Source: Streptomyces sp. MH60
GTDB lineage: Bacteria; Actinomycetota; Actinomycetes; Streptomycetales; Streptomycetaceae
Direction of reading: 5' to 3'
Assembly: GCF_002939385.1 (NCBI RefSeq)
Contig: NZ_MULI01000026.1
Span: 21,555 to 85,554 of the forward strand
Length of the DNA stretch: 64,000 nt
Shown piece after piece: positions 33,730 through 41,658 of the stretch. Positions within the stretch are counted from its first letter, which is position 1; each line of letters begins with the position of its first letter. The position numbers and the translations under genes were made by a program. The notes under the pieces are model-generated. The model did not search any database, was not told the DNA's origin, and saw nothing but the letters and a program-made list of their open reading frames with translations.

Positions 33730-34590
33730 ATGCCAGAAGCAGCCTCCGCAGCGGCCACCCGGGCCACCATCGGCGACAGCGAGTTCGACCGCGACACCGC
33801 CGTCACCCCGCGCGCCCCCGGCGTCTACGACCTCGTCCTGTCGGCCGGCTGGACGATCATCAACGCCGTCAACGGCGGCTATCTGCTGGCCGTCCTGGGC
33901 CGGGCCCTCGGCGACGCGCTCCCGCACCCCGACCCCTTCACCATCTCGGCGCACTACCTCACCGCCTCCCGGCCGGGCCCGGCGGTCGTGCGCACCGAGA
34001 CCGTCCGCACCGGGCGCACCCTCTCCACGGGCCAGGCCTCCCTCTTCCAGTACGACGACGAGGGCGACGAGGTCGAGCGCATCCGGGTCCTCGCGTCCTA
34101 CGGCGACCTCGGCACGCTGCCCGACGACGTCCGCACCTCGGCGAAGCCGCCCGCGATCCCGCCGCTCGACCAGTGCTTCGGCCCGGAGGACGGACCCGCC
34201 CCCGTCGAGGGCAGCTCGGCCATCGCCGACCGGCTGATGCTCAAGCTCGACCCGGCCACGCTGGGCTGGGCGCTGGGGCAGCCCTCGGGCCGGGGCGAGA
34301 TGCGGGCCTGGTTCGGCCTCGCCGACGGCCGCGACGCGGACCCGATCTCGCTGCTGCTCGCGGTGGACGCGCTGCCTCCGACCGCCTTCGAGCTGGGGCT
34401 CAAGGGCTGGGTGCCGACGGTCGAGCTGACCGCGCACGTGCGGTGCCGCCCGGCGCCGGGCCCGCTGCGGGTCTCCATCACCACCCGCAACCTCGCCGGC
34501 GGCTTCCTGGAGGAGGACGCCGAGGTCTGGGACAGCGCCGACCGCCTGGTCGCCCAGTCCCGCCAGCTGGCCCGGGTCCGGCTCGGCTGA
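33730..34590 (+). CDS. Acyl-CoA thioesterase, double hotdog
   Basis: A 286-residue thioesterase-family protein. The N-terminal hotdog includes GWTIINAVNGGYLLAVLGRA and PFTISAHYLTASRPGPAVV; the C-terminal hotdog includes LGWALGQPSGRGEMRAWFG, DPISLLLAVDALPPTAFELG and LAGGFLEEDAEVWDSADRLV. This matches the TesB-like/4HBT_3 proteins common in actinobacteria. TACCGT (33718-33723) lies six bases before ATG 33730, which suggests a leaderless mRNA. It ends 12 bases from the convergent TetR gene. Substrate chain length is unknown. Confidence 0.87.
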   Translation: MPEAASAAATRATIGDSEFDRDTAVTPRAPGVYDLVLSAGWTIINAVNGGYLLAVLGRALGDALPHPDPFTISAHYLTASRPGPAVVRTETVRTGRTLSTGQASLFQYDDEGDEVERIRVLASYGDLGTLPDDVRTSAKPPAIPPLDQCFGPEDGPAPVEGSSAIADRLMLKLDPATLGWALGQPSGRGEMRAWFGLADGRDADPISLLLAVDALPPTAFELGLKGWVPTVELTAHVRCRPAPGPLRVSITTRNLAGGFLEEDAEVWDSADRLVAQSRQLARVRLG

Positions 34591-34602
34591 CCCGGGAGTT
34601 CC

Positions 34603-35229
34603 TCAGTCCAGCCAGTGCCTGCGGCCGACGCTGATCAGCCGCAGTTGCCGCCGGGCCGTCTCGACGGCCCGGCGGCGTTCGTCTTCCGGGGCGTCCAGGG
34701 TCTCCAGGAACAGGGACGCCGTGATCAGCATCTGGTCGACGTAGAGGCCCGCCAGCATGCGCAGATCGGTCTCGCTCCAGCCCGCCGCCGACGCGTCCGT
34801 GGCCAGCTCGGCCCGCACCTCCTCGGCGAACCGCGCCAGCTGCTCCCGTATGGCCCGGCGCACCGGCTGCACCCCGCCGTGCCGCTCCCGTGCGACGAAG
34901 CGGACGTGGGCCGGGTGCGCGGCCACATGACCGGCGATCAACTCGACCGCGCGGGCGATGCGTTCGTCGTCGTCCTCGCCCGGTGACATCGTGGTCCGGA
35001 TCATCGGGTGCAGGCTGCCCAGCGCCTCCTCGACCAGCGCCACACCGAGATCCGCCGTGGAGTGGAAGTGCCGGTAGAAGGCGGTCGGGGCGACGCCCAC
35101 GGCGCGGGTGACCTCACGCAGTCCCAGGCTGCTCAGGCTCTGCTCCTCCAGCAGGCCGAGCGCCGCGTCGAGGAGCGCCTGCCGGGTCTTTTGCTTCTGC
35201 GCCTGCCGAACGCCGGGAGTGTGACTCAT
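34603..35229 (-). CDS. TetR-family regulator
   Basis: A 208-residue TetR/FadR-like repressor. The N-terminal HTH is RQALLDAALGLLEEQSLSSL plus LREVTRAVGVAPTAFYRHFH. The C-terminal domain (MIRTTMSPGEDDDERIARAV ... GLYVDQMLITASLFLETLD) is all-helical with no recognisable ligand signature; its opening is like regulators of fatty-acid genes. ATG 35229 is the only good start. It diverges from two small membrane-protein genes, and two copies of a CAGTT-AAC-AACTG palindrome lie between them, so it probably represses both sides. Confidence 0.9.
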   Translation of the reverse strand: MSHTPGVRQAQKQKTRQALLDAALGLLEEQSLSSLGLREVTRAVGVAPTAFYRHFHSTADLGVALVEEALGSLHPMIRTTMSPGEDDDERIARAVELIAGHVAAHPAHVRFVARERHGGVQPVRRAIREQLARFAEEVRAELATDASAAGWSETDLRMLAGLYVDQMLITASLFLETLDAPEDERRRAVETARRQLRLISVGRRHWLD

Positions 35230-35235
35230 GCCATG

Positions 35236-35305
35236 CAGTTAACAACTGTTCTCCGGAATTGAAAAGCCGTGCGGCGCGCTAGACTAGAAAGTCAGTGAAC
35301 AACTG
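35236..35305. promoter_or_regulatory. Two palindromic operators for the divergent TetR
   Basis: Site 1 is CAGTTAACAACTG (35236-35248), a perfect 5-3-5 palindrome only seven bases upstream of the TetR ATG. Site 2 is CAGTGAACAACTG (35293-35305), with one mismatch, 57 bases away and 40 bases before the membrane-protein ATG. The identical half-sites and the setting identify them as likely TetR operators. Confidence 0.65.
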
Positions 35306-35344
35306 TAACCACAACCGTTCACCGAAGATTGGGGGATCCGCTCC

Positions 35345-35512
35345 ATGCTGTTTCTCGTCGTCGCACTCCTGCTCCTCGGTGTGGTCCTGGGCGCCGTCGC
35401 CCACGCACCGCTCACCTTCTCCGTCGCGGCCGGTCTGGTCATCGCCGTCTGGCTCGGCATCTTCGCGGTCCGCGAGCGGCACGGCCGCCGACGGAGCACC
35501 TCCGCCCACTGA
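35345..35512 (+). CDS. Small membrane protein, 55 residues
   Basis: A 55-residue protein with strong Streptomyces codon bias. Two hydrophobic helices (LFLVVALLLLGVVLGAVA and VAAGLVIAVWLGIFAVRE) are joined by HAPLTFS, and the protein ends in a basic tail RERHGRRRSTSAH. The tail should face the cytoplasm. GGGGGA lies about five bases upstream of ATG 35345. It is the first gene downstream of the TetR operators and 49 bases before another small membrane-protein gene. No function is known to me. Confidence 0.75.
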   Translation: MLFLVVALLLLGVVLGAVAHAPLTFSVAAGLVIAVWLGIFAVRERHGRRRSTSAH

Positions 35513-35561
35513 CGCGCGCCCACCGGCGCACGGTCCACCGACGCACGGCAGGGAGAACACC

Positions 35562-35855
35562 ATGCAGCTCACCGCACCGGCCCACCGCGGCACCGACACC
35601 ACCCGCACCACCCGTCGGGTCGGTATCCACGACACCGACGGCATGGCCGTCGCCTCGTTCGTCCTCGGTCTGCTCGGCCTGCTCGTCCTCAACGTCTTCC
35701 TCGGCCCGATCGCCATCGCCCTGGCGGGCATCGCCCTGTGGCGCGGCACCGCCCGCCGCGGCCGGGCCCTCCTCGGCCTCGGCCTGGGCATCGCCGACCT
35801 GCTGGTCCTGGTGGCGTTCATGTCCGCCGACAACACCATGTCGTGGAGTCTGTGA
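35562..35855 (+). CDS. DUF4190-like small membrane protein
   Basis: A 97-residue protein. A polar start (MQLTAPAHRGTDTTRTTRRV) leads into two closely spaced helices, MAVASFVLGLLGLLVLNVFL and IAIALAGIALWRG, then RRGRALLGLGLGIADLLVLV. The ASxxLGLLGLL ... G.aL.LGIaDLL pattern is that of DUF4190 proteins. ATG 35562 has GGGAG six bases upstream. With the 55-residue protein it forms a small operon likely under TetR control. Its role is unknown; DUF4190 domains are common in actinobacterial membrane proteins. Confidence 0.82.
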   Translation: MQLTAPAHRGTDTTRTTRRVGIHDTDGMAVASFVLGLLGLLVLNVFLGPIAIALAGIALWRGTARRGRALLGLGLGIADLLVLVAFMSADNTMSWSL

Positions 35856-35910
35856 GCCACCGCGCCCTTCGGTCCCGGCCGTCGGGCGAAGAGACCGGCC
35901 TTGGTCTGAG

Positions 35911-35935
35911 ACGGGGCGGAACCGCCCCGTAGAAT
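35911..35935 (+). promoter_or_regulatory. Palindrome and -10 element before the cysteine desulfurase
   Basis: ACGGGGCGG-AA-CCGCCCCGT (35911-35930) is a perfect 9-bp inverted repeat whose last base begins a good -10 element, TAGAAT (35930-35935). The desulfurase ATG starts ten bases later, so the mRNA is leaderless or nearly so. The palindrome occupies the -10/-35 spacer, the place for a repressor operator; it could instead be a terminator of the preceding operon. Confidence 0.55.
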
Positions 35936-35945
35936 CGGCCGCACC

Positions 35946-37115
35946 ATGGCTTACCTCGACCACGCCGCGACGACCCCGATGCTTCCCGAGGCAGTCGAGG
36001 CACTCACCGCGCACCTGAGCGTCACCGGCAACGCCTCTTCCCTCCACGCGTCCGGCCGCCGGGCGCGGCGCACCGTCGAGGAGGCCCGCGAGACCCTCGC
36101 CGAGGCGCTCGGCGCCCGCCCCAGCGAGGTGGTCCTCACCTCCGGCGGCACCGAGGCCGACAACCTCGCCGTCAAGGGCCTGTACTGGGCCCGCCACGAC
36201 GCCGACCCGGCCCGCACCCGGGTCCTGGCCAGCCCCGTCGAGCACCACGCGGTCCTCGACGCCGTCCACTGGCTCGGCGAGCACGAGGGCGCCACCGTCG
36301 AGTACCTGCCGGTCGACCCATACGGCCGGGTGCACCCGGAGACGCTGCGCGAGGCCATCGCCCGCGACCCCGGCGACGTCGCGCTCGCCACCGTCATGTG
36401 GGCCAACAACGAGATCGGCACGATCATGCCGGTGCGGGAACTCGCCGACGTGGCCGCCGAGTTCGACGTGCCGCTGCACGCCGACGCGGTCCAGGCCGTC
36501 GGCCAGCTCCCGGTCGACTTCGCCGCCTCCGGGCTCGCCGCCATGACCGTTTCCGGCCACAAGATCGGCGGCCCCTACGGCATCGGCGCGCTGCTGCTGG
36601 GCCGGGAGTACACCCCGGTCCCCGTCCTGCACGGCGGCGGCCAGGAACGCCACGTGCGCTCCGGCACCCTCGACGTCCCCGCCGTCGCCTCCTTCGCGGT
36701 CGCCGGCCGCCTCGCCGCCGAGCAGCACGAGTGGTTCGCCCGCGAGATCGGCGCCCTGCGCGACGACCTGGTCGACGCCGTCCGTACGGCCGTCCCGGAC
36801 GCGATCCTCGGCGGCGACCCGTCGCCCGGGGGCCGCCTGCCGGCCAACGCCCACTTCACCTTCCCGGGCTGCGAGGGCGACTCGCTCCTCCTCCTGCTCG
36901 ACGCCCAGGGCATCGAGTGCTCCACCGGCTCCGCCTGCACCGCGGGCGTCGCCCAGCCCAGCCACGTCCTGCTGGCCGCCGGAACCGACCCCGACCTGGC
37001 CCGCGGCACCCTGCGCTTCTCCCTGGGCCACACCTCGACCGAGGCCGACGTGGAGGCGCTCGCCAAGGCGATCGGCCCCGCGGTGGAACGCGCCCGGGCG
37101 GCGGGGCTGTCGTAA
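35946..37115 (+). CDS. Cysteine desulfurase (IscS/NifS family)
   Basis: PLP enzyme that takes sulfur from cysteine as a persulfide. It is 389 residues. AYLDHAATTPMLPEAVEAL opens the fold, SPVEHHAVLD carries the PLP-stacking His, HADAVQAVGQLPVD has the Asp-Gln pair, VSGHKIGGPYGIGALLL has the PLP lysine K206, and ECSTGSACTAGVAQPSHVLL has the catalytic C331. The ~10-residue active-site loop after SGSAC is of the IscS-like group. The mnmA gene lies one gene downstream, and no iscU or sufU is adjacent, so tRNA thiolation is the likeliest role. Translation starts at ATG 35946. Confidence 0.95.
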   Translation: MAYLDHAATTPMLPEAVEALTAHLSVTGNASSLHASGRRARRTVEEARETLAEALGARPSEVVLTSGGTEADNLAVKGLYWARHDADPARTRVLASPVEHHAVLDAVHWLGEHEGATVEYLPVDPYGRVHPETLREAIARDPGDVALATVMWANNEIGTIMPVRELADVAAEFDVPLHADAVQAVGQLPVDFAASGLAAMTVSGHKIGGPYGIGALLLGREYTPVPVLHGGGQERHVRSGTLDVPAVASFAVAGRLAAEQHEWFAREIGALRDDLVDAVRTAVPDAILGGDPSPGGRLPANAHFTFPGCEGDSLLLLLDAQGIECSTGSACTAGVAQPSHVLLAAGTDPDLARGTLRFSLGHTSTEADVEALAKAIGPAVERARAAGLS

Positions 37116-37175
37116 GGGTGCAGGCCCTGGTCGGCGTCAGGCCCGGGTGGCGGGGTCAGACCTCGATCGGCGGGG

Positions 37176-37889
37176 TCACGCCTTGGTCGGCGGCTTCGAC
37201 GGGGTGCTCGTGGCCGCCCGCCGCACCAGCTTCAGGTACCGGTCCCAGTCCCAGTGCGGCCCCGGGTCGGTGTGGTCGGTGCCCGGCACCTCCACGTGGC
37301 CGAGGATGTGCTTCCGGTCCACGGGTATGTCGTACCGCGCGCAGATCCCCGCCGTCAGCCGCGCGGAGGCGGCGTACATCGCGGCGGTGAAGTCCCGCGG
37401 GCGGTCCACGAAGCCCTCGTGCTCGATGCCGACACTGCGTTCGTTGTAGTCGCGGTTGCCCGCGTGGTACGCCACGTCCAGCTCGCGGATCATCTGGGTG
37501 ACGCGCCCGTCCTGCCCCACGATGTAGTGCGCGGCCGCCTTGTGCCCCGGGTCCTGGAAGGCCCGCACCGCACTGTCGAAACTGCCCTGCGTGACATGGA
37601 CGATCACCATGTCGATGCCGAAGTCGTCCGGCCGGTCCGCCCGCCGCCAGTTCGCGTCCGACGCCGCCACCCAGCGCGCGCCCGCGAAGTCGACCGCCCC
37701 CTCCTCGCGGGGTCGCTCGACGCCCGGCACGCGCCACCACAGCCGGGACAGCTCGTCACGGGCCAGCACGCCGGTGCCCACGGCCGCCGCCGCACCGCCG
37801 ACGATCAGCGCGCGGCGGCCGATGCGCCGGTCCGCGTCCCCGGACCCGCCCGGTGTGGACCCGCTCGTGGATCCCTGCTTCGCCCCCAT
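37176..37889 (-). CDS. N-acetylmuramoyl-L-alanine amidase, probable Tat substrate
   Basis: A 237-residue Amidase_2/PGRP-type zinc amidase that cuts the bond between muramic acid and L-Ala. The catalytic domain shows DMVIVHVTQGSFDSAVRAF (first His ligand), AAHYIVGQDGRVTQMI, VAYHAGNRDYNERSVGIEHE and HTDPGPHWDWDRYL (further ligands). The N-terminus, RRIGRRALIVGGAAAAVGTG, has a twin-arginine followed by a hydrophobic stretch and suits Tat export; typical n-region residues before RR are imperfect. ATG 37889 lacks a clear ribosome-binding site. It is convergent with the cysteine desulfurase and diverges from mnmA. Confidence 0.9.
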   Translation of the reverse strand: MGAKQGSTSGSTPGGSGDADRRIGRRALIVGGAAAAVGTGVLARDELSRLWWRVPGVERPREEGAVDFAGARWVAASDANWRRADRPDDFGIDMVIVHVTQGSFDSAVRAFQDPGHKAAAHYIVGQDGRVTQMIRELDVAYHAGNRDYNERSVGIEHEGFVDRPRDFTAAMYAASARLTAGICARYDIPVDRKHILGHVEVPGTDHTDPGPHWDWDRYLKLVRRAATSTPSKPPTKA

Positions 37890-37949
37890 ACGATCTTCAA
37901 CGCCTACGCGCGCGCTCCGGTTCCCGCCTCCCCGTACTCTGGAGGGGCT

Positions 37950-39080
37950 ATGACTGACACTCCGCAGCGCACCCGTCCCCTCCGCGTCCTCGCCGCCATG
38001 TCGGGCGGAGTCGACTCCGCCGTCGCCGCCGCCCGCGCGGCCGAGGCGGGGCACGACGTGACCGGCGTCCACCTCGCGCTCTCCGCGAACCCCCAGTCCT
38101 TCCGCACGGGCGCCCGGGGCTGTTGCACCATCGAGGACTCGCGCGACGCCCGCCGTGCCGCGGACGTCATCGGCATCCCGTTCTACGTGTGGGACCTCGC
38201 CGACCGCTTCCGGGAGGACGTGGTCGAGGACTTCGTCGCCGAGTACGAGGCCGGCCGCACCCCCAACCCGTGCCTGCGCTGCAACGAGAAGATCAAGTTC
38301 GCCGCGCTGCTGGACAAGGCGCTGGCCCTCGGCTTCGACGCCGTCTGCACCGGCCACTACGCGCAGGTGATCCTGCGCGAGGACGGCGTCCGCGAGCTGC
38401 ACCGCGCCTCCGACATGGCCAAGGACCAGAGCTACGTCCTCGGGGTCCTCGACGACCGGCAGCTCGCCCACGCGATGTTCCCGCTCGGCGACACGGTCAC
38501 CACCAAGGACGAGATCCGCGCGGAGGCCGAGCGCAGGGGCCTCGCGGTGGCCAAGAAGCCCGACTCGCACGACATCTGCTTCATCGCCGACGGCGACACC
38601 CAGGGCTTCCTGGCGGACCGTCTCGGCAAGGCGGAGGGCGACATCGTCGACGAGGCGGGCAACCGGCTCGGCTCCCACGAGGGCGCGTACGGCTACACCA
38701 TCGGCCAGCGCAAGGGCCTCAGGATCGGCACCCCGGCCCCCGACGGCAAGCCGCGCTACGTCCTGGACATCTCCCCGGTCGACAACACCGTGACGGTCGG
38801 CCCGGCCGAGGCGCTCGACGTCGACGCCCTGCGCGCGATCAAGCCCCGCTGGTGCGGCGCCGCCCCCACCGGCCCCGGCACCTACACCGCCCAGCTCCGC
38901 GCCCACGGCGGCGAGACCGGGGTACGGGCCGAACTGGTCGACGGCACCCTGGAGGTGACGTTCACCGAGCCGGTGCGCGGCGTCGCCCCCGGCCAGGCGA
39001 TCGTGCTGTACGACGGCACCCGCGTGGTGGGCTCGGCGACGATCGCGTCCACCACGCGCGCGACGGCCGGCGCGGCCTGA
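37950..39080 (+). CDS. mnmA: tRNA-specific 2-thiouridylase MnmA
   Basis: Adenylates and thiolates U34 of tRNA(Lys, Glu, Gln). It is 376 residues from ATG 37950, which has GGAGGGG just upstream. The PP-loop is LAAMSGGVDSAVAAARA. The first catalytic cysteine lies in GCCTIEDSRDARRAADVIG and the segment TPNPCLRCNEKIKF holds the next cysteines. Downstream, SDMAKDQSYVLGVL and GYTIGQRKGL are MnmA signatures. The second catalytic cysteine is in SHDICFIADGDTQGFL. The neighbouring cysteine desulfurase can supply the sulfur. Confidence 0.97.
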   Translation: MTDTPQRTRPLRVLAAMSGGVDSAVAAARAAEAGHDVTGVHLALSANPQSFRTGARGCCTIEDSRDARRAADVIGIPFYVWDLADRFREDVVEDFVAEYEAGRTPNPCLRCNEKIKFAALLDKALALGFDAVCTGHYAQVILREDGVRELHRASDMAKDQSYVLGVLDDRQLAHAMFPLGDTVTTKDEIRAEAERRGLAVAKKPDSHDICFIADGDTQGFLADRLGKAEGDIVDEAGNRLGSHEGAYGYTIGQRKGLRIGTPAPDGKPRYVLDISPVDNTVTVGPAEALDVDALRAIKPRWCGAAPTGPGTYTAQLRAHGGETGVRAELVDGTLEVTFTEPVRGVAPGQAIVLYDGTRVVGSATIASTTRATAGAA

Positions 39081-39123
39081 GCCGTCGGCCGGGGCGCACG
39101 GCGGCGACCGCCCAGGCGTCGGC

Positions 39124-39903
39124 TCACCCGGCGAGGAACTCCGCCAGCACCGGCGCCAGTACGCCCGGCTCCACCATGTGGGTCTGTCCGGGCACGGTGC
39201 CGTAGGTGCCCTCCGGGGCCGCCTCCGCGATCGCGCGGGCCGCCTCGTGCCACCACGCGTCGCTCGCGCCGCCCGCGAGGACCAGCAGGGGAGCGCTGAT
39301 CGAGGCGATCACGGACGTGGGCACCCGGCTGTCGCCCAGCACGGCGTCGTCGTACGCCAGACTCGGCGCCACCGACTCCATCCCGGCCCACATGGGGGAC
39401 TGCCGGGCACCCCGGATCATCTCCTCGCCCAGCCCGGTGTGCCGCAGGAACAGCTCCACCGCGTCCCCGCGCCGGCCCTGCCCCAGCACCTCGGTCAGCC
39501 GCTCGGTGTACTCGGCCGCGGCCCGCGCGGCGGCGTCGTCCATGGCGTACGGCACCTCGTACACGGCGACGCGGCGCACCGGCAGGCCGCTCGCCGCCGC
39601 CCGGAGCACCAGCGCGCCGCCCGAGGACATGCCGTACAGCGACGCCTCGCCGCCCACCGCCTCGATCAGCGCCGCCAGGTCCTCGATCTCGCGTTCCACC
39701 GCGTAGGGCGCGGTGTCGCCGCTCTCGCCGCGCCCCCGGCGGTCGTACACGGTGACGTCGAAACGCCCCGACAGCGCGGCGGCCAGCGGCGCCGTCGTGG
39801 CACCCGTCGACATCGCGCCGCTGACGAGCACGACCGCCGGTCCCCGTCCGGAGCGTTCATGGGCGATGCGGGTGCCGTCACGCGAAACAGTCGTCTTCTC
39901 CAT
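39124..39903 (-). CDS. Alpha/beta hydrolase
   Basis: A 259-residue alpha/beta-hydrolase. PAVVLVSGAMSTGATTAPLA contains the oxyanion-side strand, VTVYDRRGRGESGDTAPYAV is the typical strand-loop, and the nucleophile elbow is YGMSSGGAL. The catalytic acid is probably in LVLAGGASDAWWHE and the histidine is in PGQTHMVEP. ATG 39903 is taken as the start. It is followed by the convergent end of mnmA. The substrate is unknown; sequences of this kind range from esterases to haloperoxidase-like proteins. Confidence 0.88.
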   Translation of the reverse strand: MEKTTVSRDGTRIAHERSGRGPAVVLVSGAMSTGATTAPLAAALSGRFDVTVYDRRGRGESGDTAPYAVEREIEDLAALIEAVGGEASLYGMSSGGALVLRAAASGLPVRRVAVYEVPYAMDDAAARAAAEYTERLTEVLGQGRRGDAVELFLRHTGLGEEMIRGARQSPMWAGMESVAPSLAYDDAVLGDSRVPTSVIASISAPLLVLAGGASDAWWHEAARAIAEAAPEGTYGTVPGQTHMVEPGVLAPVLAEFLAG

Positions 39904-39940
39904 GCCTGTGCAGACTGCACCACGGCACGGAATTCATCGC

Positions 39941-40273
39941 TCAGGACACCTCGACGTCGTAGAAGCAGAGGTGGTCCTTGATCTCCGCGACCTCCGGCTT
40001 CGGGTCCGGGTACGCCCAGACCAGGTCCGCCGCGTCCGGCAGCGACCAGTAGGACGCGTCGCCCTTGAAGGGGCAGTGGGTCTGCGTGTCGGACGGCGTC
40101 AGCAGGTCGAGGCGTACGTCCCGGGGCGGGATGTAGTACCGGTCCGGCAAGCCCGTCTCGTGCAGCACCAACGCCCCGTCGCTCTCCGCCAGCACCTGCC
40201 CGCCGTGCACCACGCGCACGTGCCGGCCGCTTGGTTCGACGGTGATGATGTGTCCCTTGAGTCCCTTGGTCAC
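39941..40273 (-). CDS. DUF427 protein
   Basis: A 110-residue single-domain DUF427 protein. Visible family marks are HVRVVHGGQVLAES, VLHETGLPDRYYIPPRDVRL, THCPFKGDASYW and a final AEIKDHLCFYDVEV. GTG 40273 has AGGAGG six bases upstream, so the start is firm. The function is unknown. It lies upstream of the alpha/beta hydrolase gene in the same direction with a 37-base gap and could be co-transcribed with it. Confidence 0.9.
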   Translation of the reverse strand: MTKGLKGHIITVEPSGRHVRVVHGGQVLAESDGALVLHETGLPDRYYIPPRDVRLDLLTPSDTQTHCPFKGDASYWSLPDAADLVWAYPDPKPEVAEIKDHLCFYDVEVS

Positions 40274-40369
40274 GGTCGTCCTCCTGGTGGCAGTGGTCTC
40301 CGTCACGTCACTACAGCGTCCCCGGCGGCCGGGTTCTTCCCCTCCGGACCGGGCCGTACGGTGGAGGCC

Positions 40370-40909
40370 ATGAGAATCTGCGTCTTCCTCTCCGCCGCCG
40401 ACCTCGACGAGCGCTACACGGGCCCCGCCAAGGAGTTCGCCGAACTGCTCGGGAAGGGCGGGCACACCCTCGTCTGGGGCGGCTCCGACGTCGGCCTGAT
40501 GAAGGTGGTCGCCGACGGCGTGCAGGAGGCCGGCGGACGGCTGCTCGGGGTCTCGGTGGACTTCCTGGCGGACAGGGCGCGCGAGGGCGCCGACGAGATG
40601 GTGATCGCGAAGGACCTGGCCGAGCGCAAGCGGCTGCTGCTGGAGAAGGCCGACGCCGTGGTCATCATGGTGGGCGGCACCGGCACGCTCGACGAGGCCA
40701 CCGAGATCCTGGAGCTGAAGAAGCACGGGCACACCGACAAGCCGGTCGTCCTGCTCAACACCGCCGGCTTCTACGACGGCCTCAGGGAGCAGTTCCGCCG
40801 CATGGAGGACGAGGGCTTCCTGCCCCGCCCCCTGACCGAGCTGGTGTTCTTCGCCGAGGAGCCGGTCGGCGCGCTCGCCTACCTGGAGGAGAGCCAGGGC
40901 ATCGAGTAG
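40370..40909 (+). CDS. LOG-family protein (cytokinin riboside monophosphate hydrolase type)
   Basis: A 179-residue Rossmann-like protein of the TIGR00730/LOG group, whose characterised members release free bases from nucleoside 5'-monophosphates. HTLVWGGSDVGLMKVVADGV matches the GG(G)-x-G(L)M segment; DLAERKRLLLEKADAVVIM holds the catalytic Arg; the usual PGGxGTxxE is VGGTGTLDEATE, with Val in place of Pro. GTGGAGG directly precedes ATG 40370. The natural substrate is not known. It is divergent from the DUF427 gene. Confidence 0.88.
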   Translation: MRICVFLSAADLDERYTGPAKEFAELLGKGGHTLVWGGSDVGLMKVVADGVQEAGGRLLGVSVDFLADRAREGADEMVIAKDLAERKRLLLEKADAVVIMVGGTGTLDEATEILELKKHGHTDKPVVLLNTAGFYDGLREQFRRMEDEGFLPRPLTELVFFAEEPVGALAYLEESQGIE

Positions 40910-40927
40910 GACACCGGTGGTGCGAGC

Positions 40928-41626
40928 ATGGCGGGCATGGCTACACATGTGATCACCGGAGCGGGCTCCGGCATCGGCGCGGCCGTCGCCCGCCGCCTGC
41001 ACGAACGCGGCGACGAGATCGTGCTGCACGCGCGCAACGCGGGCCGCGCCAAGGAACTGGCCGCCGCGCTCCCCGGCGCGAAGACCCTGGTCGGGGACCT
41101 CGCCGACCCGGGCAAGCTGTCCTGGGCCCTCTCCCACCAGAGCCTGCCCGACCGGGTGGACTCGCTGCTGCACATCGCCGGGGTCGTCGACCTCGGTGCG
41201 GTCGGCGACCTCACCCCGAAGACCTGGCTCAACCAGCTGAACGTCAACCTGGTCGCCCCCGCCGAGCTGACCCGCCTGCTGCTGCCCCAGCTCCGCGTCG
41301 CCCAGGGCCAGGTGCTCTTCGTCAACTCCGGCTCCGGCCTCAGCGCCCACGCCGGCTGGGCCGCGTACGGCGCCTCCAAGCACGGTCTGAAGGCCCTGGC
41401 CGACGCCCTGCGCCAGGAGGAGCACGCGAACGGCGTCCGCGTCACCTCGGTCTACCCCGGCCGCACCGCCAGCCCCATGCAGGCCAAGGTCCACCAGCAG
41501 GAGGGCAAGGAGTACGACCCCGCCCAGTGGATCGACCCCGAGTCCGTCGCCACCACGATCCTGATGGCCCTGGACCTCCCGAGGGACGCGGAGGTCAACG
41601 ACCTGACGGTGCGCCCGGGGCGGTGA
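40928..41626 (+). CDS. Short-chain dehydrogenase/reductase
   Basis: A 232-residue SDR. The cofactor motif is VITGAGSGIGAAVARRL (TGxxxGIG). HARNAGRAKEL after beta-2 favours NADP. SLLHIAGVVDLG corresponds to the NNAG motif, catalytic Ser is in LFVNSGSGL, and the YxxxK pair is in AYGASKHGLKAL. ATG 40928 has GGTGG seven bases upstream; ATG 40937 is an alternative. It lies 18 bases downstream of the LOG gene, so the two may form an operon. The substrate is unknown. Confidence 0.92.
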   Translation: MAGMATHVITGAGSGIGAAVARRLHERGDEIVLHARNAGRAKELAAALPGAKTLVGDLADPGKLSWALSHQSLPDRVDSLLHIAGVVDLGAVGDLTPKTWLNQLNVNLVAPAELTRLLLPQLRVAQGQVLFVNSGSGLSAHAGWAAYGASKHGLKALADALRQEEHANGVRVTSVYPGRTASPMQAKVHQQEGKEYDPAQWIDPESVATTILMALDLPRDAEVNDLTVRPGR

Positions 41627-41658
41627 TCCAGCCACGCGCCCCTGCGTAGGCTTGCCCC

